Shown piece by piece: positions 7,667-15,948 of a stretch of DNA of 49,572 nt. Each line of letters opens with the position of its first letter. The first letter of the stretch is position 1. The position numbers and the translations under genes are program-made. Location of the stretch: IMG/VR virus record IMGVR_UViG_3300038435_000063, positions 1-49,572 of that record. One strand, written 5' to 3'. The notes beneath the pieces were generated by a model. The model made no database searches. It had not been told where the DNA came from and saw only the letters and a program-made list of their open reading frames with translations. The DNA comes from a virus.

Positions 7667-7774
7667 TTATCCCGGGTTCGCCGTCCGCCATTCCTTGGAG
7701 TAGTCCGGATAGGTTTCACGCCATCGCTTGTTGTATTCTCTATTGTACTGCTTTCGCCTTTCGTCGTTTCTCAT
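7667..7774 (-). pseudogene. Remnant of a basic N-terminus like those of HNH proteins
   Basis: 35 residues, MRNDERRKQYNREYNKRWRE then TYPDYSKEWRTANPG, rich in R/K/Y/E like the N-terminal arms of phage HNH proteins. It stops at TAA. The +1 frame continues as NLDPSGFARCEIAFEPDNEEQLA to a TAG about 70 bases on, so a single small gene may have been frameshifted. TATGTT (7780–7785) lies five bases before the ATG. It is either a remnant of a longer HNH gene or a tiny real gene. Confidence 0.35.
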
Positions 7775-7820
7775 GCCCTAACATAGCGACAACAGAAAAA
7801 AACTTCTCCTCGAACAGAAA

Positions 7821-7845
7821 AGGCTCAGCATTGCTGAGCCTGATT
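7821..7845 (-). terminator. Rho-independent terminator after the 8027–9559 gene
   Basis: AGGCTCAGC and GCTGAGCCT form a nine-base-pair stem around ATT. Read on the minus strand it is followed by TTTTCTG. The 8027–9559 gene ends about 180 bases upstream on that strand, with nothing recognised in between. Confidence 0.65.
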
Positions 7846-8026
7846 CTGACCCATTGATTTAGGCTTGGGATTGCCTGCAACCTCGTTTCGCCGGCTACGC
7901 GCTAGTGATGTTTGGCCTATCCACTTGGGTTACTGGCTTTGTCTCCAGCCGCGACATCCGGCGTTTTTGTGTCACCCGGATTAGACAACCGAACTTTAGC
8001 ATTAACGTTCTAAGCCTGTCAAGCTA

Positions 8027-9559
8027 TTATCCACTGGAACTTGAGAAGCTACTAGAACTCCGACTGCTGCTAGAACTAGAATGGCTGCTGGATGAACTGC
8101 TGCTAGAACTAGAACTGCTGGAGCTAAAGGAACTACTGCTGAAACTGATGCTGGAGCTTGAGGAACTGCTACTGCTGCTCATGCTTGACGAACTACTGCT
8201 GGACATGGTAAAGCCACTGTCTGCAATCGTCGGGCTGAGCGCGGTTGGCAGCATCATGTCCAGGTTCTTCATCCCTAGCATCCGGTCAAACATGGTCTGA
8301 TGCGTCTTGAAGTTGATCGCGCCGCCGTAGTTGTTCGCAAACTGGATGCTGAAATAGTCGTTGTCCAGGAAGTTGACGGACCCGCTAAAGACCGCGATGG
8401 CTGGCCCGCCCACATAGAACACGGACATGGCCCCGAGCGCAAGGTGATCGATATAGACAGACTTATTGACTTGCAGGGCAGTGCTGAGCCGGACCCGGAG
8501 CTTGACCACTGCCGGGATGTTGTGCGGCGTTCTGAAGACGCCTGACACTTTCTGCCAGCCGTAGGAAACCCCGGTCAAGTTCTTGCTGATCGTATTGGCA
8601 TTGCCAGAATCATCGTTGATGACTGCGCCAGTGCTGTCAATTAGGTCAACAGCCAGGACGCCTTGATTCGGGAAACCATCGCAGCGGACCACGAAATTGA
8701 CAGCGTATTGCGTGCTGTCCTCAAGCTCGCCTGCCGTTTCATCTCCGAACTCTTGCGTAAGGCTGGTCAGTTCTGTTCCGTTGCCTTTGATTTTCAGGCT
8801 ACCCGTACCAGTGTAAAACGTGCTGGCATCGTGAAAGATCGTCGTTCCCGCCGTGCCGGTTACAATCGTCCAGTCATCCGGCGCGTTGCTGGTCCAGTCC
8901 TCGAAGTCCGAATTGGTGAGCAAGTTCCCCTTGGTGTTGTCCGATCTTGCGTCAATCGCGTTCAAGGTCAGGCTATTGCCGGAGCCTGCGGGGAAGTCAA
9001 AATTGAGCAACGAGGACGGGGCTTCCGCACCAGTTACCGAAAAGGTTTCCGCGAACTCCAAGGCAGACGAATCTATCCCATCCTGGATGACGATGGCCTG
9101 AACCCGTTCCGGAACGAGGTTTTCCTGATCCCTGCCGTCATAGCGCTTGGTATCAACCACGCACGTGCCGTTGCCAATGTTGATGGCTTGGGCGGCAACA
9201 TTCACGGCGACGGTGCATTTCTGAACCGTCTGGCTGTACTGGATCATTTGCCGGATAAGTTCCTTTACCGCCGCTTCAATATCGAAACGAGACAGCTGCG
9301 GGGAATCGTCGTTGACGGTTTTCAGGATGGTGTTTTGGTAGGACTGTTGCAGGAAACCTAGGATGGTGCCGACTGCGTTTTGCTCGGCAGCTTGCTGGCC
9401 TTCAATGCCGTCAATGCTGGCAAAATCACTGCCCGAATACTGCGACAGGATAAAGTTTATCGCATTCGGCAGTGTACTGCGCTGAAAGCTATTGATGTCC
9501 GCATGAGCATTTCCGATAGCCGCTAGGCGACTGAACAGGGTACTAAAAGTTATAGCCAT
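8027..9559 (-). CDS. Tail fibre/receptor-binding-like protein with carbohydrate-binding module and poly-serine tail
   Basis: 510 residues in three parts. About residues 1–165 are helical (virion attachment?). About residues 205–375 form a CBM4/9-like jelly roll (NLLTNSDFEDWTSNAPDDW ... GTGSLKIKG ... YAVNFVVRC ... RTPHNIPAVVKLRVRL). The last about 60 residues are almost pure serine broken by single M, I, F, H or R residues. Carbohydrate-binding modules on phage tails usually contact surface glycans, so a role in host recognition is inferred. CTATATA (9566–9572) lies six bases before the ATG, with no good ribosome site. It is a single-gene unit closed by the terminator at 7821. Confidence 0.65.
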   Translation of the reverse strand: MAITFSTLFSRLAAIGNAHADINSFQRSTLPNAINFILSQYSGSDFASIDGIEGQQAAEQNAVGTILGFLQQSYQNTILKTVNDDSPQLSRFDIEAAVKELIRQMIQYSQTVQKCTVAVNVAAQAINIGNGTCVVDTKRYDGRDQENLVPERVQAIVIQDGIDSSALEFAETFSVTGAEAPSSLLNFDFPAGSGNSLTLNAIDARSDNTKGNLLTNSDFEDWTSNAPDDWTIVTGTAGTTIFHDASTFYTGTGSLKIKGNGTELTSLTQEFGDETAGELEDSTQYAVNFVVRCDGFPNQGVLAVDLIDSTGAVINDDSGNANTISKNLTGVSYGWQKVSGVFRTPHNIPAVVKLRVRLSTALQVNKSVYIDHLALGAMSVFYVGGPAIAVFSGSVNFLDNDYFSIQFANNYGGAINFKTHQTMFDRMLGMKNLDMMLPTALSPTIADSGFTMSSSSSSSMSSSSSSSSSSISFSSSSFSSSSSSSSSSSSSSHSSSSSSRSSSSFSSSSG

Positions 9560-9577
9560 ATCCAGTATATAGATGGC

Positions 9578-9606
9578 TTCACATCATTGCTAAAACTTGT
9601 TATAAT
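9578..9606 (+). promoter_or_regulatory. Promoter of the LAGLIDADG gene
   Basis: TTCACA (9578–9583), 17 bases, TATAAT (9601–9606): close to the sigma70 consensus. AGGTGATGG before the ATG at 9626 may serve as ribosome site. This is the best -35/-10 pair among the endonuclease genes. Confidence 0.65.
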
Positions 9607-9625
9607 GCGGTTTTACAGGTGATGG

Positions 9626-10264
9626 ATGGCCAAGAGGATTTACCAACTAAATGAAAGCGCGTTTGATGTGCTGACGGATGAGGCGATTTATTGGCTAGGT
9701 TTCATGCTCGCCGATGGTTGCGTCTTGGATTATAAAAGGCTGCCCGGCATCTTCAAAGTGCAGGTGAATGCCGTTGACATCTGGCATTTGATAAAGTTTA
9801 GAACATTTCTCGGCAGCACACATCCCATTTATTGGCGAAAGAACACGGGCTTTGGAACGGCGCTTACCGCAACGCTGAGAATACGCTCCCGCAAACTGGC
9901 GTTGCGATTGGCTGAACTTGGGGTAACTCCCAGAAAAAGCAAGGTGGCGATACCATATCCCGGCTTCATTCATTCGCCTCATTACTGGCGCGGTGTTGTT
10001 GATGGCGACGGCTGGCTATGCCCTAGCATTCATAACAAGCCAGTAATTGGCCTTTGCGGTTCGCAATCAGTGGTTGGCGGTTTCCGCGACTATTCCATTA
10101 GCATAGCGACCAGCTGCACATCGGCAGTCTACCCGCATTCCAGCATCTTCAAATGGTACACATCCGGCATTCATGCGGTGCCGATCATCACTGAACTGTA
10201 TCAAAGCGGGGGCATCTGCCTGGATCGGAAGTTATTCCGTGCGCAGGAATTGCTTGCGTGCTAG
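9626..10264 (+). CDS. LAGLIDADG homing endonuclease
   Basis: 212 residues. Two LAGLIDADG helices are visible: YWLGFMLADGCVLD (about residues 22–35) and YWRGVVDGDGWL (about 119–130), each with the acidic residue that binds catalytic metal. Length and spacing fit a monomeric two-motif enzyme that cuts a long, asymmetric DNA site and promotes copying of its own gene. It is free-standing, inserted on the plus strand between the fibre gene at 8027 and the structural gene at 10299, with its own near-consensus promoter. Confidence 0.85.
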   Translation: MAKRIYQLNESAFDVLTDEAIYWLGFMLADGCVLDYKRLPGIFKVQVNAVDIWHLIKFRTFLGSTHPIYWRKNTGFGTALTATLRIRSRKLALRLAELGVTPRKSKVAIPYPGFIHSPHYWRGVVDGDGWLCPSIHNKPVIGLCGSQSVVGGFRDYSISIATSCTSAVYPHSSIFKWYTSGIHAVPIITELYQSGGICLDRKLFRAQELLAC

Positions 10265-10298
10265 ATAGATAAAGGAGCATAAACCCCGGAGGTATCCT

Positions 10299-11966
10299 AT
10301 TTCAGTCCTGACATACAACGGCATCTCGCTTGATATGATTCACACGAAAGATTTTTCGCAGAAGCCTATCTACACTCCTGACGGGGTTGATTACTTGTAT
10401 ACCGAAATAACTATCGTGGTTCAGGCAGTTATAAACTCTAACCTGTTACCAGCCATCATGGGCGAGAATACCGTGAACATCATGAACCGGATACGATCCT
10501 GTTTACTTTGCGTCCGCAAGCAACTGATCTTTTCCATTGATGATAACGAACTGGTTCATAGTCCAGCGAATGGGGAATTGTGTGATTGGCATTTCGGTCC
10601 CAAGCCCAACTATTGCAACATCACGCAAATTACCGGCTCCGAAACCATGCTGATTGACTACTCGGTAACGACCAACGTCAAAGAATGCTGCAACGCTGGC
10701 ACCGCCGGCGGCAATGTTCCTGCCAACGACGTCCAGAGCAATCAGCCTTACTTGTCTAACCGCTGGGCGGAAAGCGTCGCCATTGATGAAAGCTTCTATA
10801 CGACGCGCACGAGGAGAGGAGTTCTCTACTTCAAGACAAACGGGACTGCCGGACCAGTGAGCGCGAACCCGGATGATTACCGCCATGTAATTTGCCCGCC
10901 GCTTATTAAGGGCTTTGTCCGTCAGCGCAGCACATACGCGATTGATGAAGGCAACTGGACCCTGGCTTATGAGTTCACGGACAAAGAGGAATACCACGTG
11001 CCGCCCGTGCCGGCAACGAAGTTTGAAATGGACCATCAGATTATCAGCAACATGGGTGCAATCCACTTCCAGGAGGTATCGATCAGGCTTTGGGGTGCCA
11101 AGACTACCAAGAAGAAAGATTTGATTATGTTGGCGGTCCAGATGCTGCAATCCCGCCTGAAAATATCCCGAACTGCCATCGTCAAAACGGCAACGATCAG
11201 CGACAAGAGCCATGAAAACTATGTGGACTTGCGAGCCAGGTTGATGGTTACAGCCAAGCAGAACAATACCTTTGGCTTCAATGCCCTGTTCAACAACGAT
11301 TACCTCGATAAGTTGTTCGGCGAACCCGGCGACCAGCGCCCGCCTGACCCCGGAACACGGGGAACCGCAATGCTCAAGATCATCGGGCCAGCCATGAACG
11401 ATGCTTGCTTGTGCGCGGGGAAGTCCATGAACTCGCCAGATGACGGAGTGAAGGGCAACGAGCTACCGCCCGGAGGTGCGATACCGCCGGCAGTCGTGTT
11501 CGCAGCAGACTTGCCGCCATTCGGAACCGTGGTTCCCTTGGATCAAGGCGAACTGGCGAACAAGATCATTACCGATTACAAGATCGACGTGAATTACATT
11601 ACCTTTAATCACATTGCCCAAATGCCGGTTGCCGGGGGTTCCAAGGTAGCAGCCTTTGCCGTGGTGGCAAATCCGACCGTCAAGAAAGTGGTTGATTTCA
11701 CGGTCGAGAGCATCGGGGAAAAGGCGCACATCCCCGATCCAGAGAACGGCAACCCGAACGAGGTGCTGGAGAATACGCAAATCATGCCGGCAGCTGCGGA
11801 TGTTGGCCCGAATGGCGAGAACATCAACCGCCTGACCGGGCGCTATACTTACGCCGTGGTCGATCCGAGCAAGGTTGTTTACAGTGGAGGTTCTCTGCCT
11901 TATGTAACTACTGGCAAAGACGCTGCTACTTACAAGAAACAGCACTTTGAACAGGGCTTGATTTAG
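10299..11966 (+). CDS. Phage structural protein; probable ATT start codon
   Basis: 555 residues if started at ATT 10299. The first ATG in frame (10335) has no ribosome site. A perfect GGAGGT at 10290 lies five bases before ATT, and the frame from there reads SVLTYNGISLDMIHTKDFSQ, which looks like a genuine N-terminus and is similar to the start of the gene at 5107. There are no membrane segments; the protein contains several cysteines and a proline-rich C-terminal third (PDPENGNPNEVLE). A baseplate, tail-tip or other virion role is inferred from size and position. CTAGATA occurs at 10261–10267, overlapping the stop of the upstream endonuclease gene. Confidence 0.6.
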   Translation: MSVLTYNGISLDMIHTKDFSQKPIYTPDGVDYLYTEITIVVQAVINSNLLPAIMGENTVNIMNRIRSCLLCVRKQLIFSIDDNELVHSPANGELCDWHFGPKPNYCNITQITGSETMLIDYSVTTNVKECCNAGTAGGNVPANDVQSNQPYLSNRWAESVAIDESFYTTRTRRGVLYFKTNGTAGPVSANPDDYRHVICPPLIKGFVRQRSTYAIDEGNWTLAYEFTDKEEYHVPPVPATKFEMDHQIISNMGAIHFQEVSIRLWGAKTTKKKDLIMLAVQMLQSRLKISRTAIVKTATISDKSHENYVDLRARLMVTAKQNNTFGFNALFNNDYLDKLFGEPGDQRPPDPGTRGTAMLKIIGPAMNDACLCAGKSMNSPDDGVKGNELPPGGAIPPAVVFAADLPPFGTVVPLDQGELANKIITDYKIDVNYITFNHIAQMPVAGGSKVAAFAVVANPTVKKVVDFTVESIGEKAHIPDPENGNPNEVLENTQIMPAAADVGPNGENINRLTGRYTYAVVDPSKVVYSGGSLPYVTTGKDAATYKKQHFEQGLI

Positions 11967-11981
11967 TATGTAGCATTTTGT

Positions 11982-11987
11982 TATACT
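11982..11987 (+). promoter_or_regulatory. TATACT box, leaderless promoter of HNH gene
   Basis: TATACT lies six bases before the ATG at 11994, with TTGATT (11958–11963) 18 bases upstream. Transcription would begin at or next to the start codon; there is no ribosome site. Confidence 0.55.
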
Positions 11988-11993
11988 TGGCCA

Positions 11994-12629
11994 ATGAGTT
12001 ACCGACCATATAAGTATTATGTAGAACAAGGGATTTGCCCCGTCTGTACAGTTAGGCAACCTGAACCCGGATCAAGGATTTGTGAAAGTTGCAAAGCGTA
12101 TTCACGGGAACGAAAGGCATCCAAAAAGGAAAAGGGCATTTGCGTCGATTGCGATAATGTCGCTTTATCTGGGCGCGTAGTCTGCCAATTGTGTCTTGAT
12201 AAGGAACGAGCCAGGGCTAAGAAGCGTTACGCACGGGCGGTTGCCGAGCATCGGTGTTACAAGTGCAAGTGTGAAATTGAAGCGGGTAAAGGGCAATGCG
12301 CCGATTGCAGCAATAGTCTTCGGGCAATTACACGGAACAGACATCGACAGGACTTCCAACTGATCCTAGATTATTATGGCAGGCGCTGCAATTGTTGCGG
12401 TGAGACGAACGAGCTGTTTCTAACTGTGGACCATATCAACCGGGATGGGGCGGAACATAGAAAGAAGATTGGCGACGTTTACCGATGGCTTCGCCAGCAC
12501 AACTTCCCGGAAGGCTTTCAGATACTGTGCTACAACTGTAATTGCGGGCGCGAACGATGCAACGGGATTTGCCCGCATGAAATTGCCAGGAAGACACGGG
12601 ATGAACTCGCATATCACTTTGCCATCTAA
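11994..12629 (+). CDS. HNH endonuclease with zinc-finger N-terminus
   Basis: 211 residues. Four CxxC-type knuckles fill the first half (CPVC, CESC, CVDC, CQLC, CYKC, CADC), interspersed with basic helices. The HNH core follows: CNCCGETN, LFLTVDHINRDGAEHRKK, YRWLRQHNFPEGFQILCYNCN and CPHEIAR. This matches a common phage HNH family of free-standing homing endonucleases. It lies between virion genes and its stop overlaps the stop of the convergent tape-measure gene by four bases. Confidence 0.85.
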   Translation: MSYRPYKYYVEQGICPVCTVRQPEPGSRICESCKAYSRERKASKKEKGICVDCDNVALSGRVVCQLCLDKERARAKKRYARAVAEHRCYKCKCEIEAGKGQCADCSNSLRAITRNRHRQDFQLILDYYGRRCNCCGETNELFLTVDHINRDGAEHRKKIGDVYRWLRQHNFPEGFQILCYNCNCGRERCNGICPHEIARKTRDELAYHFAI

Positions 12630-13489
12630 CCCACGACAGGACGTTGCGGACGCCACAATTTGGCCTTGTCTTCGGTTTCGTTCAGCCAGCCGGCAAAGGT
12701 ATTCATCGGTTCGGACTGCCGCCGTCTGGTTTCAATGCCAAGGAATTGCAGGATGTCTTGCAGGACGCCCAGGGCTGGAACTGCCCATTGTTCCAGGAAC
12801 CATTTCTCCACGCCGGCTAGTTCTTCCGCAATGCTATTTTTTATATTGGCTAGATCGGCGTCTATATCGCTCCAGATGTCTTCGAGGGGTGCGCGAGCCT
12901 TCATCAAGTCTTCCGTGCTGCCGGAAGTGGCTTCGCCGGTTTTGATGTCCCGCATGAATTTCGCCGCATCTTGGTTCGCGAACAGATTGGCCATCGTTGC
13001 TGATGCTTCGGCGAAGCGTCTGTTCCCTTCCAGAACCTCCCGCCCGAAGTCCCGCAAGGCTGGTGCCGCTTCGGTCATCGCCTTTGCCCATTGATAGATG
13101 ATTCCAACCGCTACAGCAGCCCCGGACGCCATGCCGCCAGCCAATGAACCGCCGCCCGCTGAACCGCTGCCGCCGCTGGAGAGCAACTTTTGCAGCCCGG
13201 CATTGCCCAGCGAATTTGCCGCTGAGCCAACCAGATTGCCGACGCCACGCCCGGACAAGCCCCGGATGTTGCCAACTATCTGGTTCGGCAAGTTCCGTGC
13301 GCCCTGGACCATGTTGGTAATCCGCTCGGCACGTTGGGCTTGCGTTTCCTTGACTGCCCTTTCCTTGTTTCGCTCGGCATTCAGGGCTTTCTCGGCTTTG
13401 GCTTGCTTCTGTGCGGATCGGTCGGCAGCAGCAGCGCGAGCATCCATTTTTTCCAGGATTTGTTTCAGGTCATCAAGCGTTGCTGCCAT
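12626..13489 (-). CDS. Probable tape measure protein (short)
   Basis: 287 residues. An N-terminal coiled coil (about residues 1–60, rich in A/K/E/R) is followed by a glycine/serine/alanine-rich stretch, a hydrophobic segment (GGMASGAAVAVGIIYQWAKAM, about residues 120–138) and more helices. It directly follows the frameshifted tail chaperone gene, the conserved place of tape measure genes in siphophages. It is short for the family; tail length scales with tape length, so a short tail would be expected. An AGGAGAAT ribosome site precedes the ATG. Confidence 0.6.
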   Translation of the reverse strand: MAATLDDLKQILEKMDARAAAADRSAQKQAKAEKALNAERNKERAVKETQAQRAERITNMVQGARNLPNQIVGNIRGLSGRGVGNLVGSAANSLGNAGLQKLLSSGGSGSAGGGSLAGGMASGAAVAVGIIYQWAKAMTEAAPALRDFGREVLEGNRRFAEASATMANLFANQDAAKFMRDIKTGEATSGSTEDLMKARAPLEDIWSDIDADLANIKNSIAEELAGVEKWFLEQWAVPALGVLQDILQFLGIETRRRQSEPMNTFAGWLNETEDKAKLWRPQRPVVG

Positions 13490-13977
13490 TTATTCTCCTT
13501 TTGCCCGAATGCCGCTGAACGCCATGCCGATACCACGGGCTATTTCTGCTGCTCGGTATTCCATCATTACTTTGCCGTTGAAGTAGAGTCCGCAGAGGGT
13601 TTCGTAATCGGACGTTTGCGGCATGGCTTGCGGGCAGGCGGCAACGATTTCGGCAAGACTACGGGCTTTTTTTTTAGAGCGGCGATGTATTCCAGGAAGT
13701 CGTTGACCAGCAGAAAGGCATCTGCCGTGCTGAGGTGCTGGGCTTCGGGAAAGGCTTGGCGGGCATTGTTGGCAATCCGGTCAATGGCTTCCAGCTGGGC
13801 GAGGTCTACCTTGTCTTCTACTGCCGTTAGTTGCACGGTTGCCAGTTTCCAATCGTCGAAAAAAGCGGATTCCTTCCAGGACCGCAAGGCGATATTCACC
13901 TTGATGGGATCAGCCTTGACGACCTTTTTGCCGTTATGGAATTCGTAGATATTGAGAACATTAGTTGGCTTGAACAT
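13490..13977 (-). CDS. Tail assembly chaperone pair made by -1 frameshift (gpG/gpGT type)
   Basis: The zero frame (13567–13977) gives a 136-residue protein; a -1 shift on the run of nine A's (minus-strand reading of 13667–13675, codons CTA AAA AAA AAG) gives a fusion of about 162 residues. The shifted frame reads ARSLAEIVAACPQ ... SDYETLCGLYFNGKVMMEYR and ends at 13490, one base before the tape measure start. This copies the lambda G/GT arrangement: shared N-terminus, shifted C-terminal extension, tape measure next. Such proteins help assemble the tail tube and are not in the virion. CTATATT lies six bases before the ATG, with no clear ribosome site. Confidence 0.8.
13667..13675 (-). promoter_or_regulatory. 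Slippery sequence for -1 ribosomal frameshift
   Basis: Nine A residues on the minus strand (AAA AAA AAG in the zero frame) allow tRNA-Lys to slip back by one base. It lies in the overlap of the two tail-chaperone frames, where lambda-like phages keep their frameshift site. Confidence 0.75.
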
Positions 13978-14011
13978 ATAAGTAATATAGCAATTAGCAT
14001 ACCAATTATGC

Positions 14012-14017
14012 TATACT
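14012..14017 (+). promoter_or_regulatory. TATACT box before HNH-AP2 gene
   Basis: TATACT lies seven bases before the ATG at 14025. No convincing -35 or ribosome site is seen; a leaderless transcript is implied. Confidence 0.45.
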
Positions 14018-14024
14018 ACTATCT

Positions 14025-14711
14025 ATGGCACGATACAAAGATTTGACAGGATTTCAGTTCGGCAGTTTGACAGTTTTAGAATATGCCGGCAATGAGGACA
14101 AGAACGGCATCAAGCGCGCCTTGTGGAAGGTTCGCTGCTCATGCGGGGTAGAAAAGACTTGCCGGGCGGGAGTTTTACTCGCGGGGGCAAAAACCTGCGG
14201 ACTCGCAACACATTCAACCGGCATTGTGGAAGTGTTCGACGATCATGTAATTATGCATCTGACAAAAGGGCAGGTTGCCATTGTAGACCGCGATGCTTAC
14301 GATTCAATGCCCGTACTTCGTCGCCAGTGGTATGCGTCCTATTCCGGCGCAGCATGGTACGCCACAAAAAACAAGAGGCTGATGCATCGGCTGATAATGA
14401 ATGCGGAGCCGGGGCAGGAGGTTGACCACATTAGCCACGATACGCTTGACAACCGGCGAGCGAATCTGCGCATCTGCAACCATCAAGAAAACTGTAGCAA
14501 TTTGTTGGCGCGAAAGAACAAGAAGACCTCAACTTACAAAGGGGTTTACTATGAACAGGACCGAGACAAATGGGTTACACGGGTTTATTGCAAAGGACAC
14601 AAGCGCTTCTTTCAGAGATTTGACACGGAGATCGAAGCAGCCCTTGCCTACAACGAACAGGCAGCGAGGTTGTTTGGCGAGTATGCTTATCTGAATCCGA
14701 TGCCCGCCTAA
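14025..14711 (+). CDS. HNH-AP2 homing endonuclease
   Basis: 228 residues. The N-terminus has DLTGFQFGSLTVLEYAG and CSCG–x–C, a small DNA-binding knuckle seen in phage HNH proteins. The HNH module is MHRLIMNAEPGQEVDHISHD, DNRRANLRICNHQEN. The C-terminus is an AP2-type domain (STYKGVYYEQDRDKWVTRV, ... AALAYNEQAARLFGEYAYLN), which contacts DNA. This is a standard free-standing homing endonuclease layout. It converges on the tail tube gene, with stops overlapping by four bases. Confidence 0.85.
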   Translation: MARYKDLTGFQFGSLTVLEYAGNEDKNGIKRALWKVRCSCGVEKTCRAGVLLAGAKTCGLATHSTGIVEVFDDHVIMHLTKGQVAIVDRDAYDSMPVLRRQWYASYSGAAWYATKNKRLMHRLIMNAEPGQEVDHISHDTLDNRRANLRICNHQENCSNLLARKNKKTSTYKGVYYEQDRDKWVTRVYCKGHKRFFQRFDTEIEAALAYNEQAARLFGEYAYLNPMPA

Positions 14712-15208
14712 GAGCAAGACGACGTCCATAAGGCTGCCCCGCTGCTGATGCCAGACTGATAAACCGGCAAGGCTCGGAACTCAACACGTGGCGTACTCTT
14801 CCGGGTGCCGAACTTGTAAGTAACATTTTCCAGATAGCAATTCGCAAACTTGTAACAAGGATTGGTGCCAGCAACGCCAGTGCCGCTAGGGGTTGACCGG
14901 ACAACCAGAGCAAACTTAAGGTTTTGAATATCGATCAAGGTGCCGACGCTACCCATTAGGCCAAGCCCGCCCGCGCCAAAGTCCATCGCGGTATTCAGAA
15001 CTGATTGATCGAAATAGACTAGCTCGGCACTGATCCTTGCGGACATGCCCATATATTGAACTTGTGCCGGGGTTGCCCCGAAGTTGTCTGCCGGAACGTC
15101 TTCGGTGATATGTGTTACCGTAACTTCCACGCCGTCAGTAGTGATGCCAAGGGTGCTGCCGCCGACCAGCAAAACAGCCGATCCAAAAACGTTAAAACTC
15201 TGCGCCAT
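14708..15208 (-). CDS. Putative major tail (tube) protein
   Basis: 166 residues, beta-rich: MAQSFNVFGSAVLLVGGSTLG, TTDGVEVTVTHITEDVPADNFG, then ARISAELVYFDQSVLN. The pattern resembles tail tube proteins, and it sits directly upstream (on the minus strand, apart from an inserted endonuclease gene) of the chaperone and tape measure genes, as the tube gene does in siphophages. CTAAATA (15215–15221) and AAGG precede the ATG. Identification is by context and fold impression only. Confidence 0.6.
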   Translation of the reverse strand: MAQSFNVFGSAVLLVGGSTLGITTDGVEVTVTHITEDVPADNFGATPAQVQYMGMSARISAELVYFDQSVLNTAMDFGAGGLGLMGSVGTLIDIQNLKFALVVRSTPSGTGVAGTNPCYKFANCYLENVTYKFGTRKSTPRVEFRALPVYQSGISSGAALWTSSCS

Positions 15209-15244
15209 AACCTTTATTTAGGGCAGCTGGCTTCAATTCTTGAC

Positions 15245-15274
15245 TTAACAAATACGGGTTAGAAATGCTATACT
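15245..15274 (+). promoter_or_regulatory. Promoter of the double-AP2 HNH gene
   Basis: TTAACA (15245–15250), 18 bases, TATACT (15269–15274), then AGGAC and the ATG at 15280. It is near the sigma70 consensus, with a five-base gap to the start codon. Confidence 0.55.
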
Positions 15275-15279
15275 AGGAC

Positions 15280-15948
15280 ATGAAAACTATTGAACTTACA
15301 AAGGGCATGGTCACGCAAGTTGACGATGATGATTTTGAGTACCTGATTCAATGGAAGTGGTGCTACAACGGCTATGCGTTCCGCGCCGCTGGCGGCAAGA
15401 AAGCCACCTACATGCACCGCGTTATTATGAACGCGACTTCAGAGATGCACGTCGACCATGTTGATCGTGATAAACTAAACAATCAGCGATCTAACTTGCG
15501 GCTGGCAACCCGGTCAGTAAACGCACAAAACCATGACAAAAAAAGAACCGACAGAACGTCTTCTTACAAAGGCGTCAGTTGCCGGGACGGTGCGTATTCC
15601 GCATGCATTACGAAGAATGGCAAAATCTTCCATATTGGGTCATACGACGATGAATTGGCGGCAGCCATCGCTTATGACAATGCTGCGCGGGAGTTGTTCG
15701 GTCCTGATGCCAAGACGAACTATCCGCCCGAATTGGCGTTCATACCAAGCAAGCGCCGTAAGCGGGTCTCGCAGTATCGCGGAGTGACGTTTCAACCCAA
15801 GCAGAGCCTGCGCCCGTGGGCGGCAATTCTTTGGTATGCCCCAAGGAAATGCAAGTTTCTTGGCGGCTTCAAAACAGAGTACGAGGCTGCTGTCGCATGG
15901 GACAAAGCAGCAAAAGACTATCCGGCAAAGAAACTGAACTTTGGTTAG
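15280..15948 (+). CDS. HNH endonuclease with two AP2 domains
   Basis: 222 residues. HNH part: YMHRVIMNATSEMHVDHVDR, LNNQRSNLRLATRSVNAQNH. Two AP2-like DNA-binding domains follow: SSYKGVSCRDGAYSACI ... AAAIAYDNAARELFG, and SQYRGVTFQPKQSLRPWAA ... AAVAWDKAAKDY. The two domains may read two half-sites. The gene lies between tail tube and connector genes and shares four bases of stop codon (TTAG) with the convergent connector gene. Confidence 0.85.
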   Translation: MKTIELTKGMVTQVDDDDFEYLIQWKWCYNGYAFRAAGGKKATYMHRVIMNATSEMHVDHVDRDKLNNQRSNLRLATRSVNAQNHDKKRTDRTSSYKGVSCRDGAYSACITKNGKIFHIGSYDDELAAAIAYDNAARELFGPDAKTNYPPELAFIPSKRRKRVSQYRGVTFQPKQSLRPWAAILWYAPRKCKFLGGFKTEYEAAVAWDKAAKDYPAKKLNFG

